DNA of 64,000 bases from Heloderma charlesbogerti (GCA_026122225.1 JANEZZ010000524.1:1-64000); one strand, 5' to 3'; positions 26,401-33,804 are shown, counted from the first letter of the stretch. Made by a program: numbers and translations. The notes: generated by a model from the letters alone, not told the origin.

Positions 26401-29400
26401 TTTAATGCTGAGTTTCAAACCAGCTTTTGCATTCTCCACTTTCACCCTCAGCAAGAGGCTCTTTAGATCCTCTTCGCTTTCTGCCATTAGGGTGGTATCG
26501 TCTGCGTATCTGAGGTTGTTGATAATTCTCCCGGCAATCTTAATTCCGACCTGTGATTCATCCAACCCGGCGTTTCTCATGATGTACTCTGCATATAAGT
26601 TAAATAAGCAGGGCGACAATATGCAGCCTTGTTGCACTCCTTTCCCAATTTTGAACCAATCAGTTGTTCCATGTCCAGTTCTTACTGTTGCTTCTTGACC
26701 CTCATACAGGTTTCTCAGGAGACAGGTAAGGTGGTCTGGTACTCCCATCTCTTTAAGAATTTGCCACAGTTTGTTGTGATCCACACAATCAAAGGCTTTA
26801 GCGTAGTCAATGAAGCAGAATTAGACGTTTTTCTGGAATTCTCTTGCTTTCTCCATGATCCAGCGAATGTTGGCGATTTGATCTCTAGTTCCTCTTCCTC
26901 TTCGAAACCCAGATCTGCCTCTTTGAAACAAGATCAATCTTCCATGTGTGTATTTGTGTGTGTGTGTGTTTGCCTCTCACTTTGGCCTAGTCTTGCTTTA
27001 GAGATGGAACAGATGCCACTTGATGTCTGAAGCCCTGTAGCTAGTGCAAGCTTCTGATTTTTGAATAGCTGCAGTCTTGGTACTTTAGAAGAACATAGAG
27101 CAGAGGTGGGCAACATTTGACCCTCTAGGTGTTTTGACCTACAATTCCAATGATCCCTAACCATTGGACATGCTGATTAGGGGAGATGGAAGTTGTAGGC
27201 CAAAATATCTGGAGGACCACAAATTGCCAACCCCTGACTTGGAGACAGAAAGGGTGAATTCATCTAACCACATTTGACTGGATTTCTTCCTAGAGATGTG
27301 AAGGCCCAGAAAAAAACTGGAAAAATTAGGGGAAAAACTCAGTTTTTTCCTCAAGGACCTTTTTTTTCTGAAAAACTGAACATTTGAAAAATGATTATGA
27401 AATATTTTCTTTCAGAATTTAAGACCATGTGTTTATATATTGTTACCAAGCCTTTACTCCACCCAAATGATTTCTAAAAACTATGTAATAAGAAGGCTTT
27501 ACAGAAAGATGTCTGGAAATAATGAAGCCATGGGGAAAATGTTTTTTAATCCTCTCTGTAAGATTCTCAGCGTAGTTATTTCTTCCATTTCTTTGTATCT
27601 TTTACTGATTGATATTTTGGGATGCTCCAAGTCATGCTCGGTTTCCCAACATGGGAATAGAATCATCATATGGAAGAAAATGTACATTCTTGACAGTCTG
27701 GGTTTTGTTCTACAGACTCCTGTGTTTCTGGACTTGTCTGCCTCTGCCTCCAGTTCTTCCTGCTTCTTCTGGCTTCTAAGATGATTCAGATGTTTCGGGG
27801 ACTACTTGCTGAAGTACCCTCTGGACAGACATAAACTAGGAAGCTAAAATATGTTATGTATAACTTGGTTTGCTCACAAAATTAATTATGTTTAGTATAT
27901 TAATTTTTTAAGTATAGTTTATTCAGATACGAATAACACATTTACTGAGTTCACTTTTTAAAGTTTTAAAATGTAATTATAATTTTATGAGCAAACTATG
28001 TTATACATAATGTAACTTTAGGAACATAAAGGCTGCTTCCTCATCCTGGTGTCCTACAGATGTTTTGGACTACAGTGGCCAGCATTCTTGACCATTGGCC
28101 TTCCTGCCTGAGGCTGATAGGAGCTGAAGTCCAAAATTTCTGGAGTGCACCAGTTTGGGGAAGGTTGTCCTAAAGCAACAGATTTATTTTAGATCTGTAA
28201 AGAGTGCCTAAAAAAATAAATATTGTTTATTTTTCCATTTTCCCCAAAATTTCTCTGTGTGTTTTTTTTAACGAAAAAACAGGGAAAAAAAACATTTTTT
28301 CCATGGCTTCAAAATTTCTGGAAATTTTACATCACCATTTCTTCCTCTCTCACTCTTTTTTTTAAAAGCTAGGGTTTTTTTCAAGTTTTCAAACTCTTAA
28401 GCACATTAAACCTGTAGTTAGAAATAGTAGATGGCTCAGAGCCTGCTCTAGCTGCTTCCAAAACAGCGGAACAATAGTTAAGGCAACAAGTAAAGTACAT
28501 ATATACAGGTGTGCTGGATCCTTGTAATATTCCTTGGCCAGGTCACAGATCCACACTCAGCATGCATCATTATGCCAAAGAACATGGCTCCAGGGTTGTA
28601 TAAGGGTTGGCTGCCAGAGGTGCATAAGCCCTTCCATGAGATCTGCTAGTGAAAAGGGCTAGCAGGAACACCATTGTAGGAATGCTGATAGGACAGGACT
28701 TCTGACTCCTGACTTGAAGAATTTAGAAACTGCTGTGGTTAGAACCATGCCATGCATGCCCCTCTATCATAAGTGCTTTTCCAGTTATTCCAGGCCAGAA
28801 GACTTTCATAAATAAGTCAGCCTTTTTGTTTGTTTGTTTGTTTAACTTTCAACTATGCTTGTACTCTGTTCTTCCCTTGTATGGCTACCTTATAGGCAGA
28901 TGTGGACAACGTTCACCGTAAAGATGCCAGTCTCCAAATTGTGTGAAGAAAAGGGATGTAATGAACCTAGGTTCTAAATTACAATTGGTATTTATGAGGC
29001 AGTGGAGGAAAAACAATTATCATTTGTTGCTTGTCTTGCTTTCCCGTTGCATTTTTTCAAAGCATGATGTATAAAAGCAGTGCCCCAAAGGCATTGCATG
29101 ACTTGCTTTAGCTTTGTATGGGCTTTTGTTAATGACTTACCTGTGGATTTCCTCTCCCTCCTTCCACAGGGTGCAAATATGGCCAAACAGATTGGAGCAG
29201 CCACTTATATTGAATGCTCAGCTTTGCAGTCGGAGAACAGCGTAAGAGACATTTTTCACGTTGCTACCCTGGCCTGCGTGAACAAAACAAATAAAAATGT
29301 TAAGCGGAACAAGTCGCAGAGGGCAACAAAACGAATTTCACACATGCCAGGCCGGCCAGAACTTTCGACAGTCACCACAGATCTGCGGAAGGACAAAGCT

Positions 29401-29421
29401 AAGAGTTGTACGGTGATGTGA
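5005..29421 (+). CDS. RND3: RND3 (RhoE), atypical Rho GTPase, five coding exons
   Basis: The exons 5005-5154, 6178-6265, 19812-19921, 22422-22556 and 29170-29421 join to 735 nt, a 244-residue protein matching RND3. RND3 is a constitutively GTP-bound Rho protein that binds p190RhoGAP and ROCK1 and reduces RhoA signalling, actin stress fibres and contractility at membranes. Visible landmarks are the N-terminal KERRA motif (2-6), P-loop GDTQCGKT (30-37), effector region YVPTVFENY (52-60), WDTSGSPYY (76-84, lacking the catalytic Gln of Ras-like proteins), CKSD (135-138), CSAL (177-180) and the C-terminal farnesylation box CTVM (241-244). All introns are GT-AG. The start was chosen for match to the family's 15-residue N-terminal extension; Met16 is an alternative start. 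The frame is intact throughout. Confidence 0.97.
5155..6177 (+). other. RND3: RND3 intron 1
   Basis: A 1,023-bp GT-AG intron in phase 0. Apart from a poly-A run near 5220 and the palindromic MITE at 5735-5779, I see nothing recognisable in it. Confidence 0.9.
5735..5779. repeat. Palindromic MITE remnant
   Basis: AAGTCCCATTGAACTCAGTG followed by GGACTTGCGTTTGAGTA folds on itself. Same family as 4458-4510. Confidence 0.65.
6178..6265 (+). CDS. RND3: RND3 coding exon 2 (residues 51-80)
   Basis: Begins after a TTTGCCCAG acceptor with AAT TAT GTC and ends in phase 1 before GTAAGG. Encodes switch I ([13 protein letters not shown]) and the strand up to WDTSG at the start of switch II. The 88-nt length and phase fit exon 3 exactly. 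Confidence 0.97.
7387..7409. repeat. (CATT)n microsatellite
   Basis: About six tandem CATT units next to a SINE fragment. Confidence 0.9.
7418..7531 (-). mobile_element. tRNA-Ala-like SINE, partial
   Basis: The reverse strand shows the head of the same SINE as 17543-17735: GTGGCTTAGTGGTACAGCAT resembles box A, and GCATGCAAAGCAT matches the anticodon-loop region. The 3' part is truncated and decayed. Confidence 0.6.
8233..8337. repeat. Fold-back repeat of the AGATGTTTTGGACTACAACT family
   Basis: Inverted halves CCAGATGTTTTGGACTACAA and TTGTGGCCCAAAACATCTGG surround a short loop. This is the commonest palindromic repeat in the window; other copies are listed separately. Confidence 0.75.
9928..10013. 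repeat. Palindromic MITE (CAATCCTATACATG / TAGGATT ends)
   Basis: Starts GCACAATCCTATACATG and ends GTGTAGGATTAAAGCC, with an internal AAGTTCAATGGG palindrome. Same broad family as 43526-43614 and 45071-45156. Confidence 0.65.
10458..10580. repeat. Fold-back repeat, AGATGTTTTGGACT family
   Basis: CCCCAACTTG and CAGGTTGGGG at the ends, with TAGATGTTTCAGACT and AGTCCAAAACATTC as the inner inverted pair. Confidence 0.7.
10985..11095. repeat. Fold-back repeat, AGATGTTTTGGACT family
   Basis: TCCCCAACCTGG at the left pairs with CCAGGCTGGGAAG at the right; CCAGATGTTTTGGACT pairs with AGTCCCAAACATTTG. Confidence 0.75.
11581..11743 (-). mobile_element. tRNA-Ala-like SINE
   Basis: Minus-strand copy of the element at 17543. 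The left end has the 3' terminal landmark AGGAAGCTGCCTTATACTGA, and the right end has a degraded box A/B (GGATTGAACC complement and CTGAGCTGTGGC). Confidence 0.75.
12426..12572. repeat. Fold-back repeat, related family with GTTGCTGGA core
   Basis: Ends AGGGGTGGGAAACC and CTCCACCCCTGG are inverted. Inner pair CCAGTTGTTGCTGGA and TCCAGCAACATCTGG. Confidence 0.7.
13917..14049. repeat. Palindromic MITE with GGATCCAGAC termini
   Basis: TTGGATCCAGACTAGGTATG at the left and CTAAGTCTGGATCCAGCC at the right are inverted, and the interior carries TTGAAGTCAGTGGGA and TCCCATTGGTTTTAATGG. Confidence 0.7.
15290..15352 (-). mobile_element. CR1 LINE 3' fragment
   Basis: ATCATAGAATAGTAGGGTTG, GGGGCCTACAAGGCCATCGA and GTCCAACCTCC are hallmarks of the reverse complement of the CR1 3' end, which terminates in ATTCTATGAT-type repeats. 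Too short for coding sequence. Confidence 0.75.
15464..15806. mobile_element. hAT-like MITE (CAGGGATGTTGAACC family)
   Basis: Left end CAGGGATGTTGAACCTC and right end GCGGTTCTACACACCTAG are imperfect inverted termini, with GGGCCAAATTC and TTTGGCCTCC inside. No target duplication is clear. Related to 19075-19355. Confidence 0.55.
17372..17414. repeat. Compound (TA)n(CA)n microsatellite
   Basis: About twelve TA units followed by nine or ten CA units. Confidence 0.95.
17543..17735 (+). mobile_element. tRNA-Ala-like SINE, best-preserved copy
   Basis: The head has box A (TAGCTCAGTGGTAGAGCATC), an anticodon-arm-like CTTTGCATGCAAAAG with TGC in loop position, and box B (GGTTAGATCCC). A non-tRNA body follows with CCTGAAACCCTGGAGAGCTG and GCCAGTCAGTGTTGACAATA, ending AAGGCAGCTTCCTATAG. 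This is a Pol III retroposon, not a functional tRNA gene. Confidence 0.85.
17905..18085 (+). mobile_element. tRNA-Ala-like SINE
   Basis: Second copy on the same strand, 170 bp after the first. Box B (GGTTCGATCCC) is intact, while box A has lost several bases (CATAGCTCAGTATTATGCAT). It ends CCGCTTCCTATGTTCCTA. Confidence 0.85.
18086..18177. repeat. Fold-back repeat, AGATGTTTTGGACT family
   Basis: Abuts the SINE end. AGATGTTTTGAACTTCAACT and GCTGAAGTCCAAAACATCTG form the inverted pair. Confidence 0.75.
18315..18452 (-). mobile_element. SINE-like squamate repeat, second copy
   Basis: Reverse complement of the 1745-2085 type: GGTTTCCCACAGGCATCTAG, TTGGCCACTGTGGGA and GACCATTGGTCTGATCCAG. Confidence 0.65.
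19075..19355. mobile_element. hAT-type MITE with 8-bp target duplication
   Basis: Ends CAGGGTTGGCAACC and GGTTGCCCATCCCTG are inverted. The flanks CTTTAAGC (19067-19074) and CTTTAACC (19356-19363) match at 7 of 8 positions, as expected of hAT transposition. The interior includes GAGGGCCGCATG and GGGCCACATGGCCC. No transposase. Confidence 0.8.
19812..19921 (+). CDS. RND3: RND3 coding exon 3 (residues 80-116)
   Basis: Starts after TTTTAACAG and ends at AAG before GTAAGC. Completes switch II ([18 protein letters not shown]) and encodes [20 protein letters not shown]. Ser79 and Ser81 stand where Ras-like enzymes have Ala59 and the catalytic Gln61, consistent with the GTPase-dead state known for Rnd proteins. 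Confidence 0.97.
21085..21205. repeat. Degenerate fold-back repeat
   Basis: ACAGGGGTTGGGAACTAGTG at the left pairs loosely with CACAGGTTGCCCACCGCTGG at the right, around a GGGAGTGGTAGGCC remnant. Confidence 0.5.
21857..21883. repeat. (ATA)n microsatellite
   Basis: Nine or so AAT/ATA units. Confidence 0.9.
21976..22290. mobile_element. Probable hAT-like MITE, decayed
   Basis: Opens CAGGGGCAGGCAATC and closes near GCCGAATGTGCCCACGACC. The phrase GCAGCCATTTTGTGGTGG and the GTGCCCAC block recur at 41440-41660 and 42088-42260, which suggests one family. Confidence 0.45.
22422..22556 (+). CDS. RND3: RND3 coding exon 4 (residues 117-161)
   Basis: Starts after TTTTTACAG with TGG AAA GGT and ends GAT CAG before GTAAGT, both in phase 0. 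Encodes [20 protein letters not shown] followed by [14 protein letters not shown] (135-138) occupies the guanine-specificity NKxD position, and the Rho insert-region helix follows. Confidence 0.97.
22738..22906 (+). mobile_element. tRNA-Ala-like SINE, box A lost
   Basis: GCTTTGCATGCAGAAGGTTC and CAGGTTCAATCCC preserve the anticodon and box B regions. The body GCCAGTCAGGGTAGATGGAC and end AAGGCAGCTTCCTATGG match the copy at 17543. It starts 180 bp after exon 4. Confidence 0.8.
23044..23275 (+). mobile_element. tRNA-derived SINE with an L2/CR1-like tail
   Basis: The head AGTGTGGTATAGTGGTGAGA resembles box A and AGGTTCTAGTCCCCACTCAG resembles box B. The body has AACTCACTGGGTGACTTTGG and AACTTACCTGACATGG. 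The end, GGGATATAAGCGTAATAATA, resembles the L2/CR1 LINE 3' end at 23529. A second copy is at 37378. Confidence 0.8.
23529..23650 (-). mobile_element. L2/CR1-group LINE 3' tail
   Basis: (TTTA)n followed by TTTCTATACCACCCAATAGC and GATGCTCTCTGGGTGGTTCA is the reverse complement of the LINE terminal region; nearly identical to 2533-2600. Confidence 0.75.
23850..23925. repeat. Palindromic MITE remnant
   Basis: TACTTGGGAGAGAATTCCAT and AACAGGTTTACTTCCAAGTA form an imperfect fold-back. Confidence 0.5.
24390..24470. repeat. Palindromic MITE remnant
   Basis: GATAAGTCCCGTTGAGTTCA then GTGGGACTTATTTTAAGTAG fold back around TTCAGTGG. Confidence 0.65.
24475..24640. mobile_element. hAT-type MITE, one end only
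   Basis: CAGGGTTGGGCAACACATGG matches the terminus of 19075-19355, and GGCCTTTTTTGTGGCCCGCA follows. The right end is not identifiable. Confidence 0.45.
24845..24867. repeat. (CT)n microsatellite
   Basis: About ten CT units. Confidence 0.85.
25731..26928 (-). mobile_element. BovB (RTE) retrotransposon, 5'-truncated, antisense in RND3 intron 4
   Basis: The minus strand encodes the C-terminal half of the BovB reverse transcriptase. The upstream part (26784 down to 26356) carries the catalytic YADD (26497-26508) in [12 protein letters not shown]. The downstream part (26344 down to 25739) carries [20 protein letters not shown] and [20 protein letters not shown], both BovB hallmarks. One in-frame stop (26821-26823) and one frameshift between the two parts make it inactive. 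The 3' end on the + strand is GTTGTTGTTCAGTCGTTAAG, the known BovB/Sauria terminus. A 13-bp target duplication flanks it (25718-25730 and 26929-26941, one mismatch). BovB is known for horizontal transfer among squamates, ruminants and other animals. Confidence 0.93.
26948..26970. repeat. (GT)n microsatellite
   Basis: Interrupted GT run immediately beyond the BovB target duplication; mirrored at 63799-63821. Confidence 0.85.
27098..27236. repeat. Fold-back repeat, AGATGTTTTGGACT family
   Basis: GAGGTGGGCAACATTTGACC and AAATTGCCAACCCCTG ends are inverted; inner TTTTGACCTACAATTCCAAT pairs with GAAGTTGTAGGCCAAAATAT. Mirrored at 63533-63671. Confidence 0.75.
27291..28337. mobile_element. hAT-like non-autonomous element E with 8-bp target duplication
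   Basis: The left end is TAGAGATGTGAAGGCC and the right end is TTTTACATCACCA, an inverted pair. The flanks TTTCTTCC at 27283-27290 and 28338-28345 are identical. The interior is AT-rich, contains an inverted repeat of about 38 bp (near 27850-27890 and 27974-28013, with TTATGTATAACTTGG and TATGTTATACATAATG) and has swallowed a fold-back repeat (28040-28172). I recognise no transposase. Mirrored at 62432-63478. Confidence 0.75.
28040..28172. repeat. Fold-back repeat nested in element E
   Basis: ACAGATGTTTTGGACTACAG and GCTGAAGTCCAAAATTTCTG form the inverted pair. Mirrored at 62597-62729. Confidence 0.75.
29170..29421 (+). CDS. RND3: RND3 coding exon 5 (residues 162-244) and stop
   Basis: Follows a CCTTCCACAG acceptor and encodes [20 protein letters not shown] through the CTVM farnesylation box and TGA. 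The C-terminal tail keeps Ser210, Thr214, Ser218 and Ser240, positions reported as ROCK1 or PKC phosphosites in mammalian RND3. Position 222 is Gly where I recall a phosphorylated Ser in mammals. An inverted identical copy lies at 61348-61599. Confidence 0.97.
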   Translation, partial: GANMAKQIGAATYIECSALQSENSVRDIFHVATLACVNKTNKNVKRNKSQRATKRISHMPGRPELSTVTTDLRKDKAKSCTVM

Positions 29422-29802
29422 AGGCTTCTTTTCCCTCAATGGAGATGACAGGGACAACGTGTTTGGGTGGGATAGGTGAAGACTCAGCAAGAAGTGCCCA
29501 CTGAAAATGGTCTATCGTATGGGCATGTCAATGCTTAAAGGCTGTGCTTCACACTCAGTAGGCAAGAAACTGAACCTGGGGAGTCGGTATGTAGAGGAAG
29601 CATTGGGAAGAGATGTATTCTGAAGGGATGTCAATATTACTTGGATGAAATACCAAATACAAAGGAAGCTCTTTGAATGTGGGAAAGAAGTGAAAGGACT
29701 GGTAGCACCTGAAGAAATGATGTCCTGGAGGATGCTTATTCTTAAATCTATTTTTGAATACCGACTTTGATTTTGATTACATGCTGAAATACTGCTTTAA
29801 AA

Positions 29803-29808
29803 AATAAA
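29803..29808 (+). terminator. RND3: Proximal poly(A) signal of RND3
   Basis: AATAAA 382 nt after the stop, followed by TTATTCTTACTC and GTGAAG; would give a short 3' UTR form. Mirrored at 60961-60966. Confidence 0.55.
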
Positions 29809-29917
29809 TTCAAGTTATTCTTACTCTCTTCATTGTGAAGCTTGCCCTTATGATACAGTTTGGTTTTTCTAAAGAATATGATTGCATTTCCTTTCAGCTT
29901 ATCCTTAAAATAGGAAA

Positions 29918-29944
29918 GAGATGACTAGAGAAGGAAGAAATTAA
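29918..29944 (+). repeat. 27-bp direct repeat in the RND3 3' UTR, copy 1
   Basis: Contains GATGACTAGAGAAGGAAGAA. It is exactly repeated at 30328-30354, 410 bp away, while the surroundings are unrelated. Purine-rich; not part of any repeat family I recognise. Confidence 0.9.
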
Positions 29945-30327
29945 ACCAGGCAGTAATGAAACAAGCCTCCAGAAGCTTCTCATTATATAAACCCAGAAGA
30001 GGATGGGGAGGGGCTGAAAAATACATGTTTATGAGTAGTTCTCAAACACAGAATCTCCATCTTCACCATTTTAACTGTAATGAAAAAATTGATAATGGTC
30101 TGAAAGCTAAATTATTTTGATGGCTTCTTCAAAGGGAAATTGTATACTATATGGACGTCCTAGGTTGAATTGCAAAGCCTAACAAATGGTGCTAGGTTCT
30201 AGTTATAAAAGGCCCTTAATTAGAAAAGCGTTTTAGTCTTACTGCCCTCTTTAGTGGCTCCTTTGGTGTGAAGGAGGCCATCCAGATGAAAGTGCTGTGT
30301 AAAGAGTTTTTAAAAGATAATTTTGTT

Positions 30328-30354
30328 GAGATGACTAGAGAAGGAAGAAATTAA
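30328..30354 (+). repeat. 27-bp direct repeat in the RND3 3' UTR, copy 2
   Basis: Exact copy of 29918-29944. Both copies are mirrored in the right arm (60415-60441 and 60825-60851). Confidence 0.9.
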
Positions 30355-31110
30355 GCCTCAGAACTGTGTAAGGAATAAGTGCTGATCTGCTATGTGACTT
30401 TTCTACGATTCTATACTGGGTGGTTTTTTGTTTTTTTAAAGTTAGCACATGAGCCAACATACCCAATTATCTCCATTATGATGCATCTCTGTAATGGCTG
30501 CATATGGACGACCATCTCCTGTTACACATTTCTGTTTACTTGTAATGAGCACTCTGAGGAAACGGGGGAGGAGGAGCCTGAAGAACAGCGGAGCCTTTAA
30601 GGGGTCCCAAGTGGAAACTGGATATTGCATTAATCCTAAAGGTCTAATGCAAGCATATCCAGACAGTGATCATTAAACATTACTTATGTGACCCAGATTC
30701 TGTCAAATTCCTTTTCACTGACTGATGACTATTGTTACATCCACTAAGCCAATCTTGAAAATAGTTTGCAGATGTTGTTATGCTCTAGAGGACACAGCAG
30801 AACTCTGCCTTGAGAGTGTCTCTCCAGCTTGTTTGAATGCAAGCATTTTCTGAAATGCTTCATTTTTGAAGTATTATTTCCACAAAGATTCCAGATATAT
30901 TGCCACCATAATATGCTTTTTGACTGATGCAATGGTATGCTTAAGGCAGTATTATTAAAAAAAATAGCTGGCAAGTGCTTTCTGTATTTAAGTATTGTAC
31001 AAAGAAAAATAAGTTAACTGTTTCAACAGAACATCCATCACTTTTTAACACATGTCAGTCACTTTGTATGTTTGGTTATTGTTTCTGCAGTATTTATTTT
31101 TTTTCTTTTA

Positions 31111-31116
31111 AATAAA
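31111..31116 (+). terminator. RND3: Distal poly(A) signal of RND3
   Basis: AATAAAAAAAG followed within 35-60 nt by TGTGTGCTGTTC and TTGTGTTTCT, a good GU-rich downstream element. Mirrored at 59653-59658. Confidence 0.7.
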
Positions 31117-31140
31117 AAAAGTTTAGTCGTTGATTAAATC

Positions 31141-32141
31141 TCTACTTGTGTGCTGTTCTACATTGTCCACTGATTGTGTTTCTCAGGTTGCAAGCCCTAT
31201 TGAACACAGCGGGACATCTGAGTAAACATGCTTGTGGATTGGTATCCTGAGTAAGCTTAGATGTATTTTGGCTTACATCCACACCCAAGCTCCAGGGAGT
31301 GAAGGCTTCACACATTACTACTTTTTAAAAATAAGATTTTCTTAATTTTCCAAAGACAAAAACAAACAAAAGAAAATTACATCAAGTTTAAGTCTAGTTG
31401 TTGGCAGAGGGTAATACATTTAAAATCCTCCCCATCCCCTTTACTTTATGGGCAAAAAGATGGGTGAATCCTTTGGCTGCTTGGAGATTTTCTGTATGGC
31501 CCCTAGACAGCATCTGGGGTACTATAGGAAGCTGCGGATCAGAGTATGAGCACAAGGATCAGAGGTATGAGCACAAAGGAGGAGGAGATCCAGTTATGGA
31601 TGCTCCCTTCTCCACTCCCCGCTGCCGCAGAAAATGTCTGTCATGAGGTCACAAGAAAACGGGAGAAATTTGCAAAAATTCCCTTCTTCCATCTTCCATT
31701 TACAGGAGCTTCCAGTAGGGTCAAAGTCCTCCATGAACAAAAGGTCACAATTGGACCCAATCCATTCTCTGTGAAAATAAGTAAATAGCTTGGGTCAGTT
31801 ATCAAAGTTGAACTTCCAAAAGTTATCATTTGTTGGGAGGTGCAAAGGTGTAGATTATTACATAACTGAAAGATGTAAGAAGCATTTTAAATTTTAAATG
31901 TCGTGCACTTGTGCCTGCCTTCATTTCAGCAGGATATTTTAAATAGATGCCATTGAAAAGGTTCCATCCTGGAGGAAAACTTTTGAGTCTTCTGGCTTTA
32001 ATGAGTCTGGACGAAGGCTCTTGAACCAAACTCAAGAATGGGCTCAGATATCTTTTCAGTGAACCACAGCTGAACTTTACAACTCTCCATTGGAAGTTAA
32101 TAGTCTTTTAGGAGTTATGATGTAGGAGAGATGGTTCTGGG

Positions 32142-32143
<2 letters not shown>
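31141..32143. other. Downstream intergenic sequence
   Basis: Unrecognised AT-rich sequence with a short MITE-like remnant near 31180-31250 (CAAGCCCTATTGAACACAGC and GAGTAAACATGCTTG). No gene seen. Confidence 0.5.

Positions 32144-32201
<58 letters not shown>
32144..32201. repeat. (TA)n microsatellite
   Basis: About 29 TA units, identical in length in the mirror copy (58568-58625). Confidence 0.95.
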
Positions 32202-32203
<2 letters not shown>

Positions 32204-32667
32204 ACACTTTCCCATCACTGGAAGAGGAGCTGAGACACTGCTACCCATATGTTGGCCTGGGTACTCGAAACCTGGCACTGAAGCCAAGAATTGGTGAGAG
32301 ATTGTAGCAACAGGGCTTGAACATATGAGTGCCAGCCAGATTACCTGCAAAGTGTGTGTGTGTGTATATAAAATATATAGAGGGAGGGAGAGGCTGGTTG
32401 GTGTAAAGCGGCACAACAGCAAAACAAAAAGAAGGCTCTGGATCCACTATGGATGCAGTCTTAAGTTAAAATATATAAGCAACATTACATAAATTGTTAG
32501 TTAAAGCAGCACTTAAACAAGATATTTTCAACCCAGGATCACACCGGTATAAATTTGCATGTCGTATTACCTGCATTTACCTCCAAGAAACCACTTCTTT
32601 TGGGAGCACAGTTACTAACAAAACACTGCTTTAGACAATCAGTAACATGCACTTCCACTAATGAGAT

Positions 32668-33214
32668 TTAGGGCACAATCCTATGGGGATAGGCGGCTGC
32701 CTCCAAACTTGGAGGTGACCCCCTATCCAATGCAGGGCAGGAGAAGCACAGAGGGGAAGTGCCTCTGCACTTCTCCTGCTCCGCATTTGCGGCTAGACAG
32801 CAGATTTCGGCTGTCTAGCCACGGAAGGGCGGAGCAGGGGATTTTAATTTATTAATTAAATTTATTAATCGCCCATCTGGCTGGTCACCCAGCCACTCTA
32901 GGCGATGTACAACATATAATAAAACAGTTTAAAACAATAAAATTCTACAATAAAAACATTTTCTAAAATACCCTAACCCACCCCAAATTTTCGCCTCCCC
33001 CCCCCGGAACGCCCCCTTTTGGCTGCTCCGTGCTCCCCTTCTGAGTGTGGAGCATGGGGCTGTTCTCCGCTGCCTGCGAGGCAGCGTGGGAGGGAGGGAA
33101 GGTCAGTTCCCCAGGAATCAACCTCGGAGCACGGGCTCCAAGGTCGGTTCCCCGAAAGCCACATATCCTATGGCTGTCTAGCCATGGATTAGCAGCCATA
33201 GGATTCCTCCCTCC
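32668..33214. mobile_element. MITE of the GGGCACAATCCTATG family with a LINE tail inside
   Basis: Left end GGGCACAATCCTATGGGG and right end CCATAGGATTCCTCCC are imperfect inverted termini. Inner segments GGCTAGACAGCAGATTTC and GGCTGTCTAGCC fold back. The LINE end at 32845-32990 splits it. Mirrored at 57555-58101. Confidence 0.55.
32845..32990 (-). mobile_element. LINE 3' end (L2/CR1-like, second subfamily)
   Basis: Reverse complement of a tail reading GAGTGGCTGGGTGACCAGCC and AGATGGGCGATTAATAAATT, preceded by GGGTGGGTTAGGGTATTTTA. The + strand copy at 42420-42655 shares all of these. Mirrored at 57779-57924. Confidence 0.7.
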
Positions 33215-33460
33215 CTTAATTAAATGTCAGAAAAAGTGGATGCCATATGCAATAGGTAGGGAAAACTACAATGGACCGAATAGGGATGGACGAAAGTCCC
33301 TTACCTGGTCCCGCAGCTTGCTTCACGGTCGGGGGGAGGTGCCCCATCCCTCCCCGCCGAAATTCTGGCCAGGGGGGAGGCATCCCGTCCCTCCAGCCGA
33401 AATTCTGGCTGGGGGGGAGGTTCCCCGTCCCTCCGGCTGCTAATCCTCCTGGCCAGCCGG

Positions 33461-33804
33461 GACGCAAATGGCGGCGGCCATATCCGCCGCCGTTTGCGTC
33501 CCTGCAGTCAGCCGTGATAGGCTATGAAAATGTTTATGTAGCCTATCATAGCTGACTTTGGGGGGAAAAAAAAATAGCGTTGCCCTTATTTTCGCCGTAG
33601 TCTACGTAAATGTTTACGTAGACTAAACGTGCCCAAATAAGGAACGCAAATGGCGGTGCCCATGGGCGCCGCCATTTGCGTATGCGTTTTTTCCCCCCCA
33701 AAGTCAGCCGTGATAGGCTACATAAACATTTACATAGCCTATCACAGTGTTTTTTGAAAATCTAGCCATGATAGGCTATGTAAATCTTTACGTAGTCTAT
33801 CACG
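33461..33804. repeat. Nested palindrome array of element B
   Basis: Separate palindromes lie at 33461-33500 (GACGCAAATGGCGGCGG outer arm), 33506-33557 (CAGCCGTGATAGGCTATG), 33598-33625 (TAGTCTACGTAAATGTTTAC), 33642-33681 (CGCAAATGGCGGTGCCCAT), 33704-33748 and 33766-33804. The second and fifth are inverted copies of each other and make a larger palindrome centred near 33627. Confidence 0.8.

Larger units (their letters stand above)
22557..29169 (+). other. RND3: RND3 intron 4
   Basis: A 6,613-bp GT-AG intron in phase 0 holding two SINEs, an L2 tail, the antisense BovB and a hAT-like element. Its part from 26769 onward is inside the palindrome. The stretches 23930-24390, 24640-25717 and 28338-29169 show only microsatellites and unrecognised sequence. 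Confidence 0.9.
29422..31140 (+). other. RND3: RND3 3' UTR
   Basis: About 1.7 kb of AT-rich sequence after the stop, with no transposon I can name. It holds two candidate poly(A) signals and a 27-bp exact direct repeat (29918-29944 and 30328-30354). The end is inferred from the AATAAA at 31111 and the GT-rich segment that follows. Mirrored at 59629-61347. Confidence 0.75.

Noticed and set aside
27440..27784. Possible transposase fragment within element E (114-codon frame)
   Set aside because: No hAT transposase or zinc-finger motif is visible and the frame is serine-rich at its end only through local composition.
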